Shown: piece by piece, positions 14,851 to 23,861 of the stretch | How the letters are laid out: each line of letters begins with the position of its first letter | Numbering within the stretch: position 1 is the first letter of the stretch | Origin: Novosphingobium sp. MW5 | GTDB lineage: Bacteria; Pseudomonadota; Alphaproteobacteria; Sphingomonadales; Sphingomonadaceae | Assembly: GCA_025938935.1 (NCBI GenBank) | Contig: JAPCWB010000001.1 | Span: 3,595,289 to 3,659,288 of the forward strand | Length of the DNA stretch: 64,000 nucleotides | Direction: 5' to 3' | Position numbers and translations under genes: made by a program | The notes under the pieces: generated by a model | Seen by the model: only the letters and a program-made list of their open reading frames with translations | Told to the model about the DNA's origin: nothing | The model's database searches: none

Positions 14851-16146
14851 ATGACCGAGGTCGATAAGCCGCCGCGCGCGGTGGGTACGCTGGGTGCGAC
14901 GCTGATGAGCGTCAACGGCATGATCGGCGCCGGGATCTTCGCCCTGCCCGCCCTGCTCCATGCCGAAGTCGGAGCTTTCGCGCCGTGGCTGTTCCTCATC
15001 TTCGGCGCCTTCTATTCCTGCACGATCCTTGTCGCCGCGCGACTGGCCACCATGTTCAATCAGTCTGGCGGACCGCAGCTTTATGTGCAGGCAGCCTTTG
15101 GCCCGGTGCTGGGGTTTCAGGTCGGCTGGCTATTGGTGATCGGCGCCGCATCGGGCCGCGCGGCCACCCTTTACGTGCTGATCTCCTATCTGGCGGTGTT
15201 CTTCCCCGCCCTGAACGGCGCGTTTGCCCGGCAAGCGGCGGTGCTGTTCATCCTCTGCGCGCTGGCCGGGCTGACGCTTACCGGCATGCGGAATGCGGTC
15301 GGCGGGCTCGTGCTTGGCACCGTGCTGAAGGTGACGCCGATCGTGCTGGTCTGCCTTGTCGCGCTGGCATCGGGCGGCTTCGCCATCGACCTGCAACTGC
15401 CGCAGCCCGATGCCTTCGGTTCGGTTGCATTGCTGGTCTATTTCGCCTTTTCCGGCACGGCGACGGCGACTTACTCGGCAGGGGAAATCCGCGATCCTGA
15501 AAGGACCTTGCCGCGCGCCATGCTGCTGTCGCTCGCTGTGATCGTCCTGTTCTACATGATCGTGCAATGGGCCTTCATCGCTGCCGGAGCGCCAACGAGC
15601 GCCGGCAATGCCACGCCACTCGCGGCGGCGGCAGAGGTGCTTCTGGGACCGGTTGGGGTGATAGCCCTGACCATCGCCGCGGTCTTTTCGATCGCCACCA
15701 ATGCGCTCACCTATTTCATCGTCGCGCCGCGGGTGATCTACGGCATGGCCGAACGCGGCCTTGTGCCCGCCAGCCTGTCACACGTGTCGCACCGCTTCCT
15801 GACGCCCGACCGCGCCATCCTGCTGTTCACGGCGATCGTCGCCTTCCTGACCTTCAGCAATACCTTCACCCTGCTCGCCAGCATGATGTCGCTGGTGTCG
15901 CAGATCTGGACGCTGTGCATGTTCGCCGCGTTCTGGAAGTTGCAGATGGCAGGACCGGCGGCGCGTTCGGCGGGGTTCGTGGTGACTTGGGGGCTTATCC
16001 TTGCGGTCGGCACCTGCTTCGCGGTCTATGCCTCGATCCAGGCACCGGTGCAGGCGTTCGCCCTGCTGGGCGGACTGGTTGCGCTGGGGCTAGTGTTGTT
16101 CTTGCTGGCGCGGCGGGCGAACCGCGCAGCGGGCCAGTTTGCTTGA
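14851..16146 (+). CDS. APC-superfamily amino-acid/polyamine permease
   Basis: This 431-residue inner-membrane protein has about 12 hydrophobic segments. The first carries the substrate-binding signature VNGMIGAGIFALPALL, typical of APC-family transporters. TM6 contains the family-typical FAFSGTATATYSAGEIRDPERTLPRA, close to the consensus FAFxGxxxxxxxxEExxNPxRxxPRA. It begins 67 bases after the Rieske oxygenase gene on the same strand and may be co-transcribed. An amino acid or related amine is the expected substrate, but nothing in the sequence fixes it. Confidence 0.85.
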   Translation: MTEVDKPPRAVGTLGATLMSVNGMIGAGIFALPALLHAEVGAFAPWLFLIFGAFYSCTILVAARLATMFNQSGGPQLYVQAAFGPVLGFQVGWLLVIGAASGRAATLYVLISYLAVFFPALNGAFARQAAVLFILCALAGLTLTGMRNAVGGLVLGTVLKVTPIVLVCLVALASGGFAIDLQLPQPDAFGSVALLVYFAFSGTATATYSAGEIRDPERTLPRAMLLSLAVIVLFYMIVQWAFIAAGAPTSAGNATPLAAAAEVLLGPVGVIALTIAAVFSIATNALTYFIVAPRVIYGMAERGLVPASLSHVSHRFLTPDRAILLFTAIVAFLTFSNTFTLLASMMSLVSQIWTLCMFAAFWKLQMAGPAARSAGFVVTWGLILAVGTCFAVYASIQAPVQAFALLGGLVALGLVLFLLARRANRAAGQFA

Positions 16147-16283
16147 CCAGAGTTGTGGACGGGCCGTGGCAGCTCTTGGCGGCAAACCCAAGACTCCACT
16201 GACCGATAGGCGGCCAATTGCGCTTTCCATTTCAGGATACCCGCCACCGACGCGCAGAAACGTGTGCATCGGGGAGAACTTGA

Positions 16284-17516
16284 ATGGGTCTGACACGAAC
16301 GCTGACACAAACCGCAGCTTCATTGGCCGCCTTGTTGACTGCAATCTCCTCCGGAGCATCGGAACCCGCAAAAGGTGACCTCGAGGTGGGCGATGGCGGT
16401 ACCGGACCATTCTATGCCTGGGATTCCGCCATACCGACCGGAACAGCGCGCATCCTGCGGCGTGAACCTTTCATGCCAGGCAAGGCGCTTGTCGAAGCGG
16501 CAGTGAGCGACCGGGTCCTGTATTCCAGCCTCGGCGGGTTTGATGGAAAACAGCCGATCTTCGTTTCCGGCGGCGTCTATCTGCCAAAAGGAAAGCGGCC
16601 CAAAGGCGGGTGGCCGGTCATTGCCTGGGCACATGGCACAGTTGGATTTCCCGATAAGTGCGCGCCTTCGTTCAATGGCTGGTCGGATCGCGATACCCAG
16701 TATCTCAACAACTGGTTGAAGCAGGGCTATGCCGTGGTCGCCACTGACTATGAAGGGCTCGGGACCAATGGGCCTCATCCCTATCTGATGATCCGGTCTG
16801 AGGCGCGAGGAGTACTGGATTCCGTCCTCTCTGCGCGTCAGCCCTATGGCTTGTCGAGAAGAGTTGTGATTGTCGGCCAATCGCAAGGCGCACATGCTGC
16901 CACGGGCGCAGCGCTCATGCAGGCAGAGATGGCGCCATCGCTCGATCTCAAGGGCGTTGTGCTGACCGGCTGGGTGGGTCAGATGAGAGCTGATCCGGTG
17001 AAAATGGACGAGTATGATCCCTGGTCCATTCTGATCCTGCGCTTTCTCCCGACCCATGTGGCAATCGATCCGGGCTTTCGTCCCGCCAGCGTTCTTACGC
17101 CCGCAGGCAAAGCCCGGTATGAGAGTTTCAGGACGACTTGCGGCTCAGACGCAATGCAGAAGTTCATCGCTGACAAGCCGATCTCAAGATCACTGTTCAC
17201 CGTTGATCCCAGTTCGCTTGAAGCTCGGGCGCTGCCATATCGTGTCTATCCAAGGCTGGCGTTCAAGGCGCCGGTTTTCCTCGGTATCGGCGAGAAGGAC
17301 ACGCAGACCAGTCCCAGGGGTGCATTTGAAGGTGCCAAAAGCGCCTGCGCATTGGGAACGAACATCACGACCAAGTTCTATCCGGGGGAGACGCATGGTT
17401 CGACGGTCCTGCGAAGCCAGGTCGACTCGATCTCCTGGGTGCGCGCCGCATTTTCTGGAAAGGTCCCGCCGGGCGGCTGCGAGCAATTGCGATTCCCTTG
17501 GGAGCAGAAGGGATAG
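16284..17516 (+). CDS. Secreted alpha/beta hydrolase, secretory-lipase (LIP) family-like
   Basis: The 410-residue protein has an N-terminal signal peptide (to about residue 25). The nucleophile elbow VIVGQSQGAHA places the serine at S200. Upstream VIAWAHGTVGFPDKCAPS supplies the oxyanion-hole HG motif and a conserved cysteine. The late GIGEKDTQTSP and GETHGSTV regions fit the acid and histidine of the triad. This layout matches the secretory lipase group, which hydrolyses esters outside the cytoplasm. The GC content here is slightly lower than in neighbouring genes. Substrate unknown. Confidence 0.75.
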   Translation: MGLTRTLTQTAASLAALLTAISSGASEPAKGDLEVGDGGTGPFYAWDSAIPTGTARILRREPFMPGKALVEAAVSDRVLYSSLGGFDGKQPIFVSGGVYLPKGKRPKGGWPVIAWAHGTVGFPDKCAPSFNGWSDRDTQYLNNWLKQGYAVVATDYEGLGTNGPHPYLMIRSEARGVLDSVLSARQPYGLSRRVVIVGQSQGAHAATGAALMQAEMAPSLDLKGVVLTGWVGQMRADPVKMDEYDPWSILILRFLPTHVAIDPGFRPASVLTPAGKARYESFRTTCGSDAMQKFIADKPISRSLFTVDPSSLEARALPYRVYPRLAFKAPVFLGIGEKDTQTSPRGAFEGAKSACALGTNITTKFYPGETHGSTVLRSQVDSISWVRAAFSGKVPPGGCEQLRFPWEQKG

Positions 17517-17635
17517 GGCTTCTGAGGGCCGGGTCTAAACCATTTTCCTACAGGCCCCCAATCTGCCACACTCCCTTGCATGAACCGCCTGCCCAGGCAC
17601 GCGCGATGAACGCCGCCGCCTTCCTCTCCGCAAGA

Positions 17636-17741
17636 CCAAAGCCGCGCCGCCAGCGCGGCTTTCGCGCATCTGGGCCTCGCCCTAGGACAATTTCCACGCG
17701 AGCACCTCGCATGTACTTTATCAACTTGCGTTCCGCGCAAC
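17636..17741 (-). ncRNA. Duplicated hairpin element, copy A (possible sRNA or leader)
   Basis: The 317-base gap between the two hydrolase genes holds one copy of a two-copy element. On the minus strand it has GTTGC, then the conserved block ACGCAAGTTGATAAAGTAC (with -ATGCG following), then about 45 variable bases, and finally a perfect hairpin AAAGCCGCGC/GCGCGGCTTT (17638-17662) like a rho-independent terminator with a short T run. Copy B is at 24545-24650. Read the other way, the block would start a peptide MYFINLR. No other structure is evident in this gap. Confidence 0.45.
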
Positions 17742-17832
17742 TGGCGAGCGGGCGGCAGAGGGCGCTTCCTGATTGTTCACAAGTGGCTAATCTTTGCGGC
17801 GGCATCAATCCGGCGACAAACGGAGAGACTCG

Positions 17833-18765
17833 ATGAAAAACAGGTTCTTCCTCGCGCTCGGAGCAACGGCGCTGCTCGCCACATCGATTGCCCATGCCGC
17901 CCCGGGTGACCGCCTGCGCGAACGGATCAAGGCGCGGATGGCTGAGCGCATGCAGGGGGACAACAAGGCGCCGGTCACTCCCCCGACGCGCACGCTGAGC
18001 TATGGCAGCGATCCGTTGCAACAGATGGACTTCTGGAAGGCGGCCAATGCCTCCGGTCCTGCGCCGCTGGTCATCTTCGTCCACGGCGGCGGATGGAAGC
18101 GGGGGAGCAAGGATGTGGCGGCGAGCCGCTTTGCCCCGGCCCATTTCACCGGCCTTGGCTACAATTACGCGGCGATCAATTACCGGCTGGTGCCTGCCGC
18201 GAAGGTCGAGGATCAGGCCGAGGATGTCGCGCGCTCAATCAAGGCGCTGCTCGACAAGGCGGGGGAACTCGGCATCGACCGCAGCCGCGTGGTCATCACC
18301 GGGCACAGCGCCGGGGCGCACCTCGTCGCGCTGGTGGGGACGGATGAGAGCTATCTGAAGAAGGCTGGACTGTCCTTCGCGGACATCAAGGGCGTGATCC
18401 CGAATGACGGCGCGGCCTATGATGTGCCGAGCCAGGTGGCGCAGAGCGGCAATTTCATGAAGCCGACTTACGAGCAGGCCTTCGGCACCGATCCTGCGCG
18501 GCAGAAGGCGCTGTCCCCCACCGGCCACGCCGCCGCGCCCAATGCGCCGGCCTTCCTGCTGATCCATGTCCAGCGCGAGGACGGCGTTGCGCAGAACAAG
18601 GGGCTGGAGGCGGCGCTGAAGCGTGCGGGGACGCGCGTCCAGCGCAATGAGTTTCCCGGCAAGGGCCTTCAGGGCCACGCCGAAATCAACCGGCGGCTGG
18701 GCGATCCGACCTATGAAGCGACCGGCGTGGTCGATGCCTGGCTGAAGGGACTATTCGGCCGCTAG
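17833..18765 (+). CDS. Secreted esterase/lipase, alpha/beta hydrolase (HSL-like)
   Basis: The 310-residue product begins at 17833 with a clear signal peptide MKNRFFLALGATALLATSIA (cleavage near HA-AP). The oxyanion motif HGGG is at residues 84-87 and the nucleophile elbow TGHSAG gives S159. The final histidine probably lies in LQGHAEINRR. This is the hormone-sensitive-lipase/carboxylesterase layout. A short basic helix (DRLRERIKARMAERM) precedes the domain. It faces the transglutaminase-like gene tail to tail with a 4-base overlap. Substrate unknown. Confidence 0.85.
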   Translation: MKNRFFLALGATALLATSIAHAAPGDRLRERIKARMAERMQGDNKAPVTPPTRTLSYGSDPLQQMDFWKAANASGPAPLVIFVHGGGWKRGSKDVAASRFAPAHFTGLGYNYAAINYRLVPAAKVEDQAEDVARSIKALLDKAGELGIDRSRVVITGHSAGAHLVALVGTDESYLKKAGLSFADIKGVIPNDGAAYDVPSQVAQSGNFMKPTYEQAFGTDPARQKALSPTGHAAAPNAPAFLLIHVQREDGVAQNKGLEAALKRAGTRVQRNEFPGKGLQGHAEINRRLGDPTYEATGVVDAWLKGLFGR

Positions 18766-19550
18766 AGCGCGGTTACGCGCACGTCCTGCCGGTTCAGCGT
18801 GCATCCGGCATAGTGCGTGAGGAACGAGGTGTCGGCGGCGTCGCGTCCCACCCCGATCTTCGCGAAGTCGGCCCCGCTGGCCATGCCGGTGGCGTCGACG
18901 AGGTACCGGGTTCCGTCGAGGAACACCTCGGCGACGGCATGGAAATCAGGCGGGGTCACTCCGGGCGCATAGCCGCTGACGAAGCGGGCAGGCACTCCGG
19001 CAGCTCGGGCGAGGGTGATGAGCATGTGCGCGTAGTCGCGGCACACGCCTTGCCGCAGGACGTAGCTCTCGAGCGCCCCCGTGGCGGACGTGCTGACGCC
19101 GGGAACGTAGGTGAAGTGCGAGGCGATCCACTCGCGCATAGCCTCCACCGCGGCGCCCCCGGCAAGCCCGGCGAACTCGCTTTCGATGATGTGTTCGAAG
19201 TGGTCCGCCTGGCAGTACCGCGAAGGCATGAGGTAATCGACAGTCTCGGCGGGGAGCAGGTGGGTCGGCGTGGCGGAAAGCGCGGAGAGGTTCGCGACGA
19301 GGCGCTGAACGGTGACTTCGGAGCGGTAAGATACGGTCAGCCGGTCCTCGACATCGAGCCAGATGCGGTCGCCGATGTCGTCATGCCCGGGGATGCGGGC
19401 AAAGTGCTGGACCGGGCTGATGGCGATGAAGGGCTGGTCCACCCGCTGCTCGGGGATCATCGCTGCCTCGATCTGGAGGAGAACGGCGGTGCGGGCTTCG
19501 AAGGTGTAGTCGAGCTCGGTCTCGATCGCGAGCCTGATGGGTGCTGTCAT
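18762..19550 (-). CDS. Transglutaminase-like cysteine protease-fold protein
   Basis: The protein has 262 residues. An N-terminal beta domain (residues ~1-100) precedes a transglutaminase core with the triad C170 (RQGVCRDYAHM), H204 (DFHAVAEVF) and D219 (LVDATG). Bacterial members of this two-domain type are cytoplasmic and mostly uncharacterised; some act as proteases or amide-forming enzymes. There is no signal peptide. It sits alone, with hisZ 45 bases upstream on the same strand, so it may be read from the hisZ transcript. Confidence 0.85.
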   Translation of the reverse strand: MTAPIRLAIETELDYTFEARTAVLLQIEAAMIPEQRVDQPFIAISPVQHFARIPGHDDIGDRIWLDVEDRLTVSYRSEVTVQRLVANLSALSATPTHLLPAETVDYLMPSRYCQADHFEHIIESEFAGLAGGAAVEAMREWIASHFTYVPGVSTSATGALESYVLRQGVCRDYAHMLITLARAAGVPARFVSGYAPGVTPPDFHAVAEVFLDGTRYLVDATGMASGADFAKIGVGRDAADTSFLTHYAGCTLNRQDVRVTAL

Positions 19551-19595
19551 TCCAGCCTAATGCGCGGGGGCGCGTTTGGCTGCAAGGGCGCTGCG

Positions 19596-20717
19596 TTAAA
19601 GCGGGGTCGGTCCGGCACCATCCAGCCGGTGAGTGCAGCCGAGCTTTGCGGGATCGCAATCGGCGCAGAGCGCAGCGACGGTGCGCCAGCCAGCCTCGCG
19701 AAGGCGCGCGGCGGCATCGGCATCGTGGCCGAGCGGGAGGAACAGGCTTTCGCGCGCGGCGCCAGTGTCGGTCAGGGTGTCGATCAGCTCGTCGGGGTAA
19801 AGCGAAAAGCCAATCGCCGGCTCGCTAGGTGCCCCTGCCGCGCCAAGTATCGCATAGGTGCCACCCCGGCCGAGCGCGCCCGAAAGGCCCTCGGCATAGA
19901 GGGTGAAGCCGAACCATGACTGGTACTCGAACCCATGGCGTTCGCTTGGATCGAGGGTGAGGCGGGCCATAGCTCCGACCCGCGCGGCAATCTCGCGAAG
20001 GGCGGCGATGCGCGAGGAGAGCGCTCCGCCGGCATCGATCGCGGCCAGGCGCTCGATCGCGCTATCGAACGGGCCGATGGCAGTGAGTAGCGGCAGGTAA
20101 GCCTCACCGCCCGCCGCAACGAGGGCGCCGGCGTCCTTTGCGTCAAGCTCCCGGCGCACGGCCTCGACTCTGTCTGCGGCAAGCGGCAGGGCTTTCGCGG
20201 CAAGGGTATCGACAAGGTCCGGCAGGGTGAAGTCGACGGAAATCCCGGTCGCTCCCGCCGCCTGCAAGGCTTCGATGGCGACGGCGACGATCTCTCCAGC
20301 AGCGGCCACGCTGTCCGAGCCGATCAGCTCGGCCCCGATTTGCAACCGCTCGCGCGCCGGGTTCAGCCCGTCCCCCTTGATGGTGACGACCTGCCCCTGA
20401 TAGCACAGCCGGAGCGGCCGCGCGGAACTGGCAAGTCCCGTTGCCGCCATGCGGCCGACCTGCACCGTGATGTCGCTCCGCAGCGCCAGCGTCCGCAGGC
20501 TCGCCGGATCGACAAAGCGGAACATGCGGCGCGGCTGGACGCCGGCCATGCGGCTGGCCATCGACTTCTCGAACTCGATGCTGGGCGGCTGGACGCGGTC
20601 GTAACCGTGGCTGTCGAGCACGTCGAGCACGGCGCGCGTTACCCGCGCGGCGCAGGCTGCGCTGGCGGGCAGGCGGTCTTCAAGGCCTTCGGGCAGGAGG
20701 TCGCGGTCAGTGTCCAT
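19596..20717 (-). CDS. hisZ: ATP phosphoribosyltransferase regulatory subunit
   Basis: HisZ is a catalytically dead paralogue of histidyl-tRNA synthetase that activates the short form of HisG in histidine synthesis. The 373-residue length is normal. Class II synthetase motifs are visible: YDRVQPPSIEF near the N-terminus, MFRFVDPASLRTLALRSDITVQVGR (motif 2-like), and the histidine-binding-like GGTYAILGA. The C-terminal anticodon domain of true HisRS is missing, which supports HisZ. hisG is not in the window. Confidence 0.85.
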   Translation of the reverse strand: MDTDRDLLPEGLEDRLPASAACAARVTRAVLDVLDSHGYDRVQPPSIEFEKSMASRMAGVQPRRMFRFVDPASLRTLALRSDITVQVGRMAATGLASSARPLRLCYQGQVVTIKGDGLNPARERLQIGAELIGSDSVAAAGEIVAVAIEALQAAGATGISVDFTLPDLVDTLAAKALPLAADRVEAVRRELDAKDAGALVAAGGEAYLPLLTAIGPFDSAIERLAAIDAGGALSSRIAALREIAARVGAMARLTLDPSERHGFEYQSWFGFTLYAEGLSGALGRGGTYAILGAAGAPSEPAIGFSLYPDELIDTLTDTGAARESLFLPLGHDADAAARLREAGWRTVAALCADCDPAKLGCTHRLDGAGPTPL

Positions 20718-20749
20718 AAATTCAGGCCCTGAAAGTGGCTTTCTCCAGT

Positions 20750-20851
20750 CTCCCCTCCCGCAGGCGGGAGGAGTTGGGGAGGGCCTGTTATCCGAAGTCG
20801 GGTGGAAAGCGCAACAGGCCCTCCCTAGCCCCTCCCGCAGGCGGGAGGGGG
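20750..20851. repeat. Paired palindromic repeat between hisZ and serA
   Basis: Two copies of a CTCCCGCAGGCGGGAG palindrome face each other. They are linked by inverted arms GGGAGGGCCTGTT (20777-20789) and its complement (20813-20825), so the whole stretch can fold into one large hairpin. It fills the serA-hisZ gap and resembles the palindromic elements scattered through sphingomonad genomes. Confidence 0.8.
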
Positions 20852-20884
20852 ATCGAAGGAGCTGCCTGCTTCGCCCCAGCAGTC

Positions 20885-22468
20885 TTAAAAAGCCAGACGC
20901 ATGGCGCGCTTCACGCCGGGCAGGGCCTTGGCCTTTTCGAGCACGTCGGCGGGCAGGGCGCTATCGAGCGAGAGCAGCAGGATCGCCTCTCCACCCGCTT
21001 CGCGGCGGCCGAGGTGGAACGTGCCGATGTTGATGCCGTTTTCGCCGAGCAGCGTACCGATGCGGCCGATGAAGCCGGGTGCGTCCTCGTTCACGATGTA
21101 CATCATGTGCCCGTCAAGATCGGCCTCGATACCGATGCCGAAGATTTCGACAAGGCGCGGCTGCGCATTTCCGAACAGCGTTCCGGCAACCGAGCGTTCA
21201 CCGGCGTCGGTCTTCACCGAAACGCGGACCAACGTGTGGTAATCGCCGGCCTTCTCGGTCTTGACCTCACGGATCTCGATGCCGCGTTCCTTGGCGAGGA
21301 ACGGCGCGTTGACCATGTTCACCGTGTCCGACTGGGTGCGCAGGAAACCTGCGAGCACAGCGGCGACGATCGGCTTGGCGTTAAGTTCCGCCGCCGCGCC
21401 TTCGGTATGGATCGAGATGCGCGGGATCGAACCGGTGGTGAGCTGGCCGACCAGGCTGCCGAGCTTTTCGGCCAGCGCCATGTAAGGCTTCAGCTTTGGC
21501 GCTTCCTCGGCGCTGAGCGAGGGCATGTTGAGCGCATTGGTGACGCCGCCGTTGACGAGGTAGTCGGCCATCTGTTCAGCCACCTGCAACGCCACGTTAA
21601 CCTGCGCTTCGGTCGTGCTCGCGCCGAGGTGCGGAGTGCAGATGAAATTCGGCGTGCCGAACAGCGGCGATTCCTTGGCAGGTTCGGTCTGGAACACGTC
21701 AAGCGCGGCACCGGCAACCTGCCCGCTGTCGAGCGCATCCTTGAGCGCCGCCTCGTCGATCAGGCCGCCGCGCGCGCAGTTGACGATGCGCACACCCTTC
21801 TTGGTCTTGGCGAGGTTTTCGCGGCTGAGGATGTTGCGCGTCTGGTCAGTCAGCGGCGTGTGGAGCGTGATGAAATCGGCCTTGGCGAGCAGAGTGTCGA
21901 GGTCGGCCTTTTCCACGCCCATTTCGATCGCCCGTTCCTCGGTCAGGAACGGGTCAAAGGCGACGACCTTCATCTTGAGGCCGAGGGCGCGGCTCGCGAC
22001 GATCGAGCCGATGTTGCCCGCGCCGATCAGGCCGAGCGTCTTGCCGGTGACTTCCACGCCCATGAAGCCGTTCTTCGGCCACAGGCCTGCCTGGGTCTGG
22101 GCATTGGCCTCAGGGATTTGGCGGGCCAGCGCAAAGATCATGGCGATGGCGTGTTCGGCGGTGGTGATCGAGTTGCCGAACGGCGTGTTCATCACCACCA
22201 CGCCCTGCGCCGAAGCGGCCGGGATATCGACATTGTCGACACCGATGCCGGCGCGGCCGATGACTTTCAGGTTCTTCGCGGCATCAAGCACTTCCTTGGT
22301 GACGCGCGTCGAGGAGCGGATGGCCAGGCCGTCATAGTCGCCGATGCGGGCGATCAGCTGTTCGGGAGTTTCGCCAGTGATGACGTCCACGTCGCAGCCG
22401 CGTTCGGCAAAGATCTTGGCGGCGTTGGGATCCATCTTGTCGGAAATGAGTACGCGGGGCTTGGTCAT
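20885..22468 (-). CDS. serA: D-3-phosphoglycerate dehydrogenase
   Basis: SerA oxidises 3-phosphoglycerate to 3-phosphohydroxypyruvate with NAD+, the first step of serine synthesis. The 527-residue long form starts at 22468 (MTKPRVLISDKMDPNAA). The NAD-binding fold shows GKTLGLIGAGNIG, and the catalytic residues lie in the R-E-H arrangement with CTPHLGASTTEAQ. An intervening domain and a C-terminal ACT domain (ISIHTEG... and MMYIVNEDAPGFIGRIGTLLGENGINI) follow, the latter usually binding serine for feedback control. It lies directly downstream of serC, and a pair of hairpins separates the two. Confidence 0.95.
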   Translation of the reverse strand: MTKPRVLISDKMDPNAAKIFAERGCDVDVITGETPEQLIARIGDYDGLAIRSSTRVTKEVLDAAKNLKVIGRAGIGVDNVDIPAASAQGVVVMNTPFGNSITTAEHAIAMIFALARQIPEANAQTQAGLWPKNGFMGVEVTGKTLGLIGAGNIGSIVASRALGLKMKVVAFDPFLTEERAIEMGVEKADLDTLLAKADFITLHTPLTDQTRNILSRENLAKTKKGVRIVNCARGGLIDEAALKDALDSGQVAGAALDVFQTEPAKESPLFGTPNFICTPHLGASTTEAQVNVALQVAEQMADYLVNGGVTNALNMPSLSAEEAPKLKPYMALAEKLGSLVGQLTTGSIPRISIHTEGAAAELNAKPIVAAVLAGFLRTQSDTVNMVNAPFLAKERGIEIREVKTEKAGDYHTLVRVSVKTDAGERSVAGTLFGNAQPRLVEIFGIGIEADLDGHMMYIVNEDAPGFIGRIGTLLGENGINIGTFHLGRREAGGEAILLLSLDSALPADVLEKAKALPGVKRAMRLAF

Positions 22469-22484
22469 TTTCTTATCCTTGTGA

Positions 22485-22558
22485 GCCCCCTCGCAGGCGG
22501 GGGCCTCGTGCAATTGCAGAGCGGATTGGAAGGCTTGAGGTCCCCGCCATTGCGGGGA
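22485..22558. repeat. Two short hairpins between serC and serA
   Basis: GCCCCC/GGGGGC (22485-22490 with 22499-22504) and TCCCCGC/GCGGGGA (22541-22547 with 22552-22558) form two compact hairpins in the ~100-base gap. They may tune the relative levels of the two messages or simply be palindromic repeats. Confidence 0.6.
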
Positions 22559-22566
22559 CTCTCGGA

Positions 22567-23688
22567 TCAGTTCTTGAGCGAGGCGTAAGCCCAGTCGAGC
22601 CACGGGCCGAGCGCTTCGATATCGGCGGTGTCGACCGTCGCGCCGCACCAGATGCGCAGGCCGGCGGGGGCATCGCGGTATCCGGCGATGTCGTAAGCCG
22701 CGCCTTCCTTTTCGAGCGCACCGGCAAAGGCCTTGATGAAGTCCGCATCCGCGCCTTCCACCGAAAGGCACACAGACGTCTTCGAACGGCTGGCTTCGTC
22801 CGCACAGAGGTGGCTGAGCCACGGCCGCGACTGGACGATAGCATCAAGCGCGGCGGCGTTGGCATCCGAGCGCGCCTGCAGGCCCTTCAAACCGCCGAGA
22901 CCCTTGGCCCATTCGAGCGCGAAGATGGCGTCTTCGACGGCCAGCATCGACGGCGTGTTGATCGTCTCGCCCTTGAACACGCCCTCGGCAAGCTTGCCCT
23001 TGGACACGAGGCGGAACACCTTGGGGAGCGGCCATGCCGGGGTGTAGGTTTCAAGCCGTTCAACCGCGCGGGGGCCGAGGATCAGCACGCCGTGGCCGCC
23101 TTCGCCGCCCAGCACCTTCTGCCAGGAGAAGGTGGCGACGTCGATCTTCGACCAGTCGATGTCGTATGCGAAAACAGCGCTGGTCGCATCGGCGAAGGTC
23201 AGGCCTTCGCGGTCCGCGGGGATCCAGTCGGCATTCGGAACGCGCACGCCGGAGGTGGTGCCGTTCCAGGTGAACAGCACGTCGTCGGCGAAGTTCACTT
23301 GGCTGAGATCGGGAAGCTGGCCGTAGTCCGCACGGATCACCGTGGGATCGAGCTTCAGCTGCTTGGCGGCATCGGTGACCCAACCTTCACCGAAGCTCTC
23401 CCAGGCCAGCGTGGTCACGCCGCGCGCGCCGAGCATCGTCCACATCGCCATTTCGAAAGCGCCGGTGTCTGAACCGGGCACGATGCCGATGCGGTGCGTT
23501 TCGGGCAGCTGGAGCACTTCGCGCATCAGGTCGATGCAGTACTGCAGACGCGTCTTGCCGATCTTGGCGCGGTGAGAGCGGCCCAGCGATTCGGTGGCGA
23601 GTTTTTCGGGGGAATAGCCCGGCGGCTTGGCGCAGGGACCGGAAGAAAAGTAGGGACGCTCCGGAAGCGCCGGCTTGGTATCAGTCAT
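22567..23688 (-). CDS. serC: Phosphoserine aminotransferase
   Basis: SerC is a PLP-dependent aminotransferase that converts 3-phosphohydroxypyruvate and glutamate to phosphoserine in serine synthesis. The 373-residue product begins MTDTKPALPERPYFSSGPC. The PLP-lysine lies in VATFSWQKVLGGEGGHG. RPYFSSGPCAKPPGYSPE and GIVPGSDTGAFEMAMW match the alphaproteobacterial long SerC subgroup. A longer start at 23772 would extend into the leader hairpin and is not used. The gene is first of the serC-serA pair. Confidence 0.95.
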   Translation of the reverse strand: MTDTKPALPERPYFSSGPCAKPPGYSPEKLATESLGRSHRAKIGKTRLQYCIDLMREVLQLPETHRIGIVPGSDTGAFEMAMWTMLGARGVTTLAWESFGEGWVTDAAKQLKLDPTVIRADYGQLPDLSQVNFADDVLFTWNGTTSGVRVPNADWIPADREGLTFADATSAVFAYDIDWSKIDVATFSWQKVLGGEGGHGVLILGPRAVERLETYTPAWPLPKVFRLVSKGKLAEGVFKGETINTPSMLAVEDAIFALEWAKGLGGLKGLQARSDANAAALDAIVQSRPWLSHLCADEASRSKTSVCLSVEGADADFIKAFAGALEKEGAAYDIAGYRDAPAGLRIWCGATVDTADIEALGPWLDWAYASLKN

Positions 23689-23760
23689 GTAGTCTCTCCT
23701 TGCAGAGAGCACGCGCGGCGTTGGGACCGCGTGGCCCGGCGCCGCTCCTAGTGTTGCGCT
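23689..23760 (-). promoter_or_regulatory. serC leader with hairpin over the ribosome site
   Basis: Just before the serC start, CTCTC/GAGAG arms (23694-23698 with 23705-23709) enclose TGCAAG and fold the AAGGAG ribosome site into a stem. GC-rich complementary stretches lie upstream (GCGCGG, CCACGCGG). A conserved serC leader RNA motif is known from alphaproteobacteria, and this position and strand fit it. I cannot confirm the full fold by eye. Confidence 0.5.
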
Positions 23761-23861
23761 GCAACAAGTCAAGCCGAAACGCCCGCACTACTTTTCCACA
23801 CCGGCGGAGCGATCCTCCCGTTACCCCGCGTTAACCATTCCGGCCTTACCATTCCCGCCTG

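Noticed and set aside
20735..22588. A 617-residue plus-strand frame opposite serA
   Set aside because: It is antisense to a clear enzyme and its composition is that of a shadow frame.
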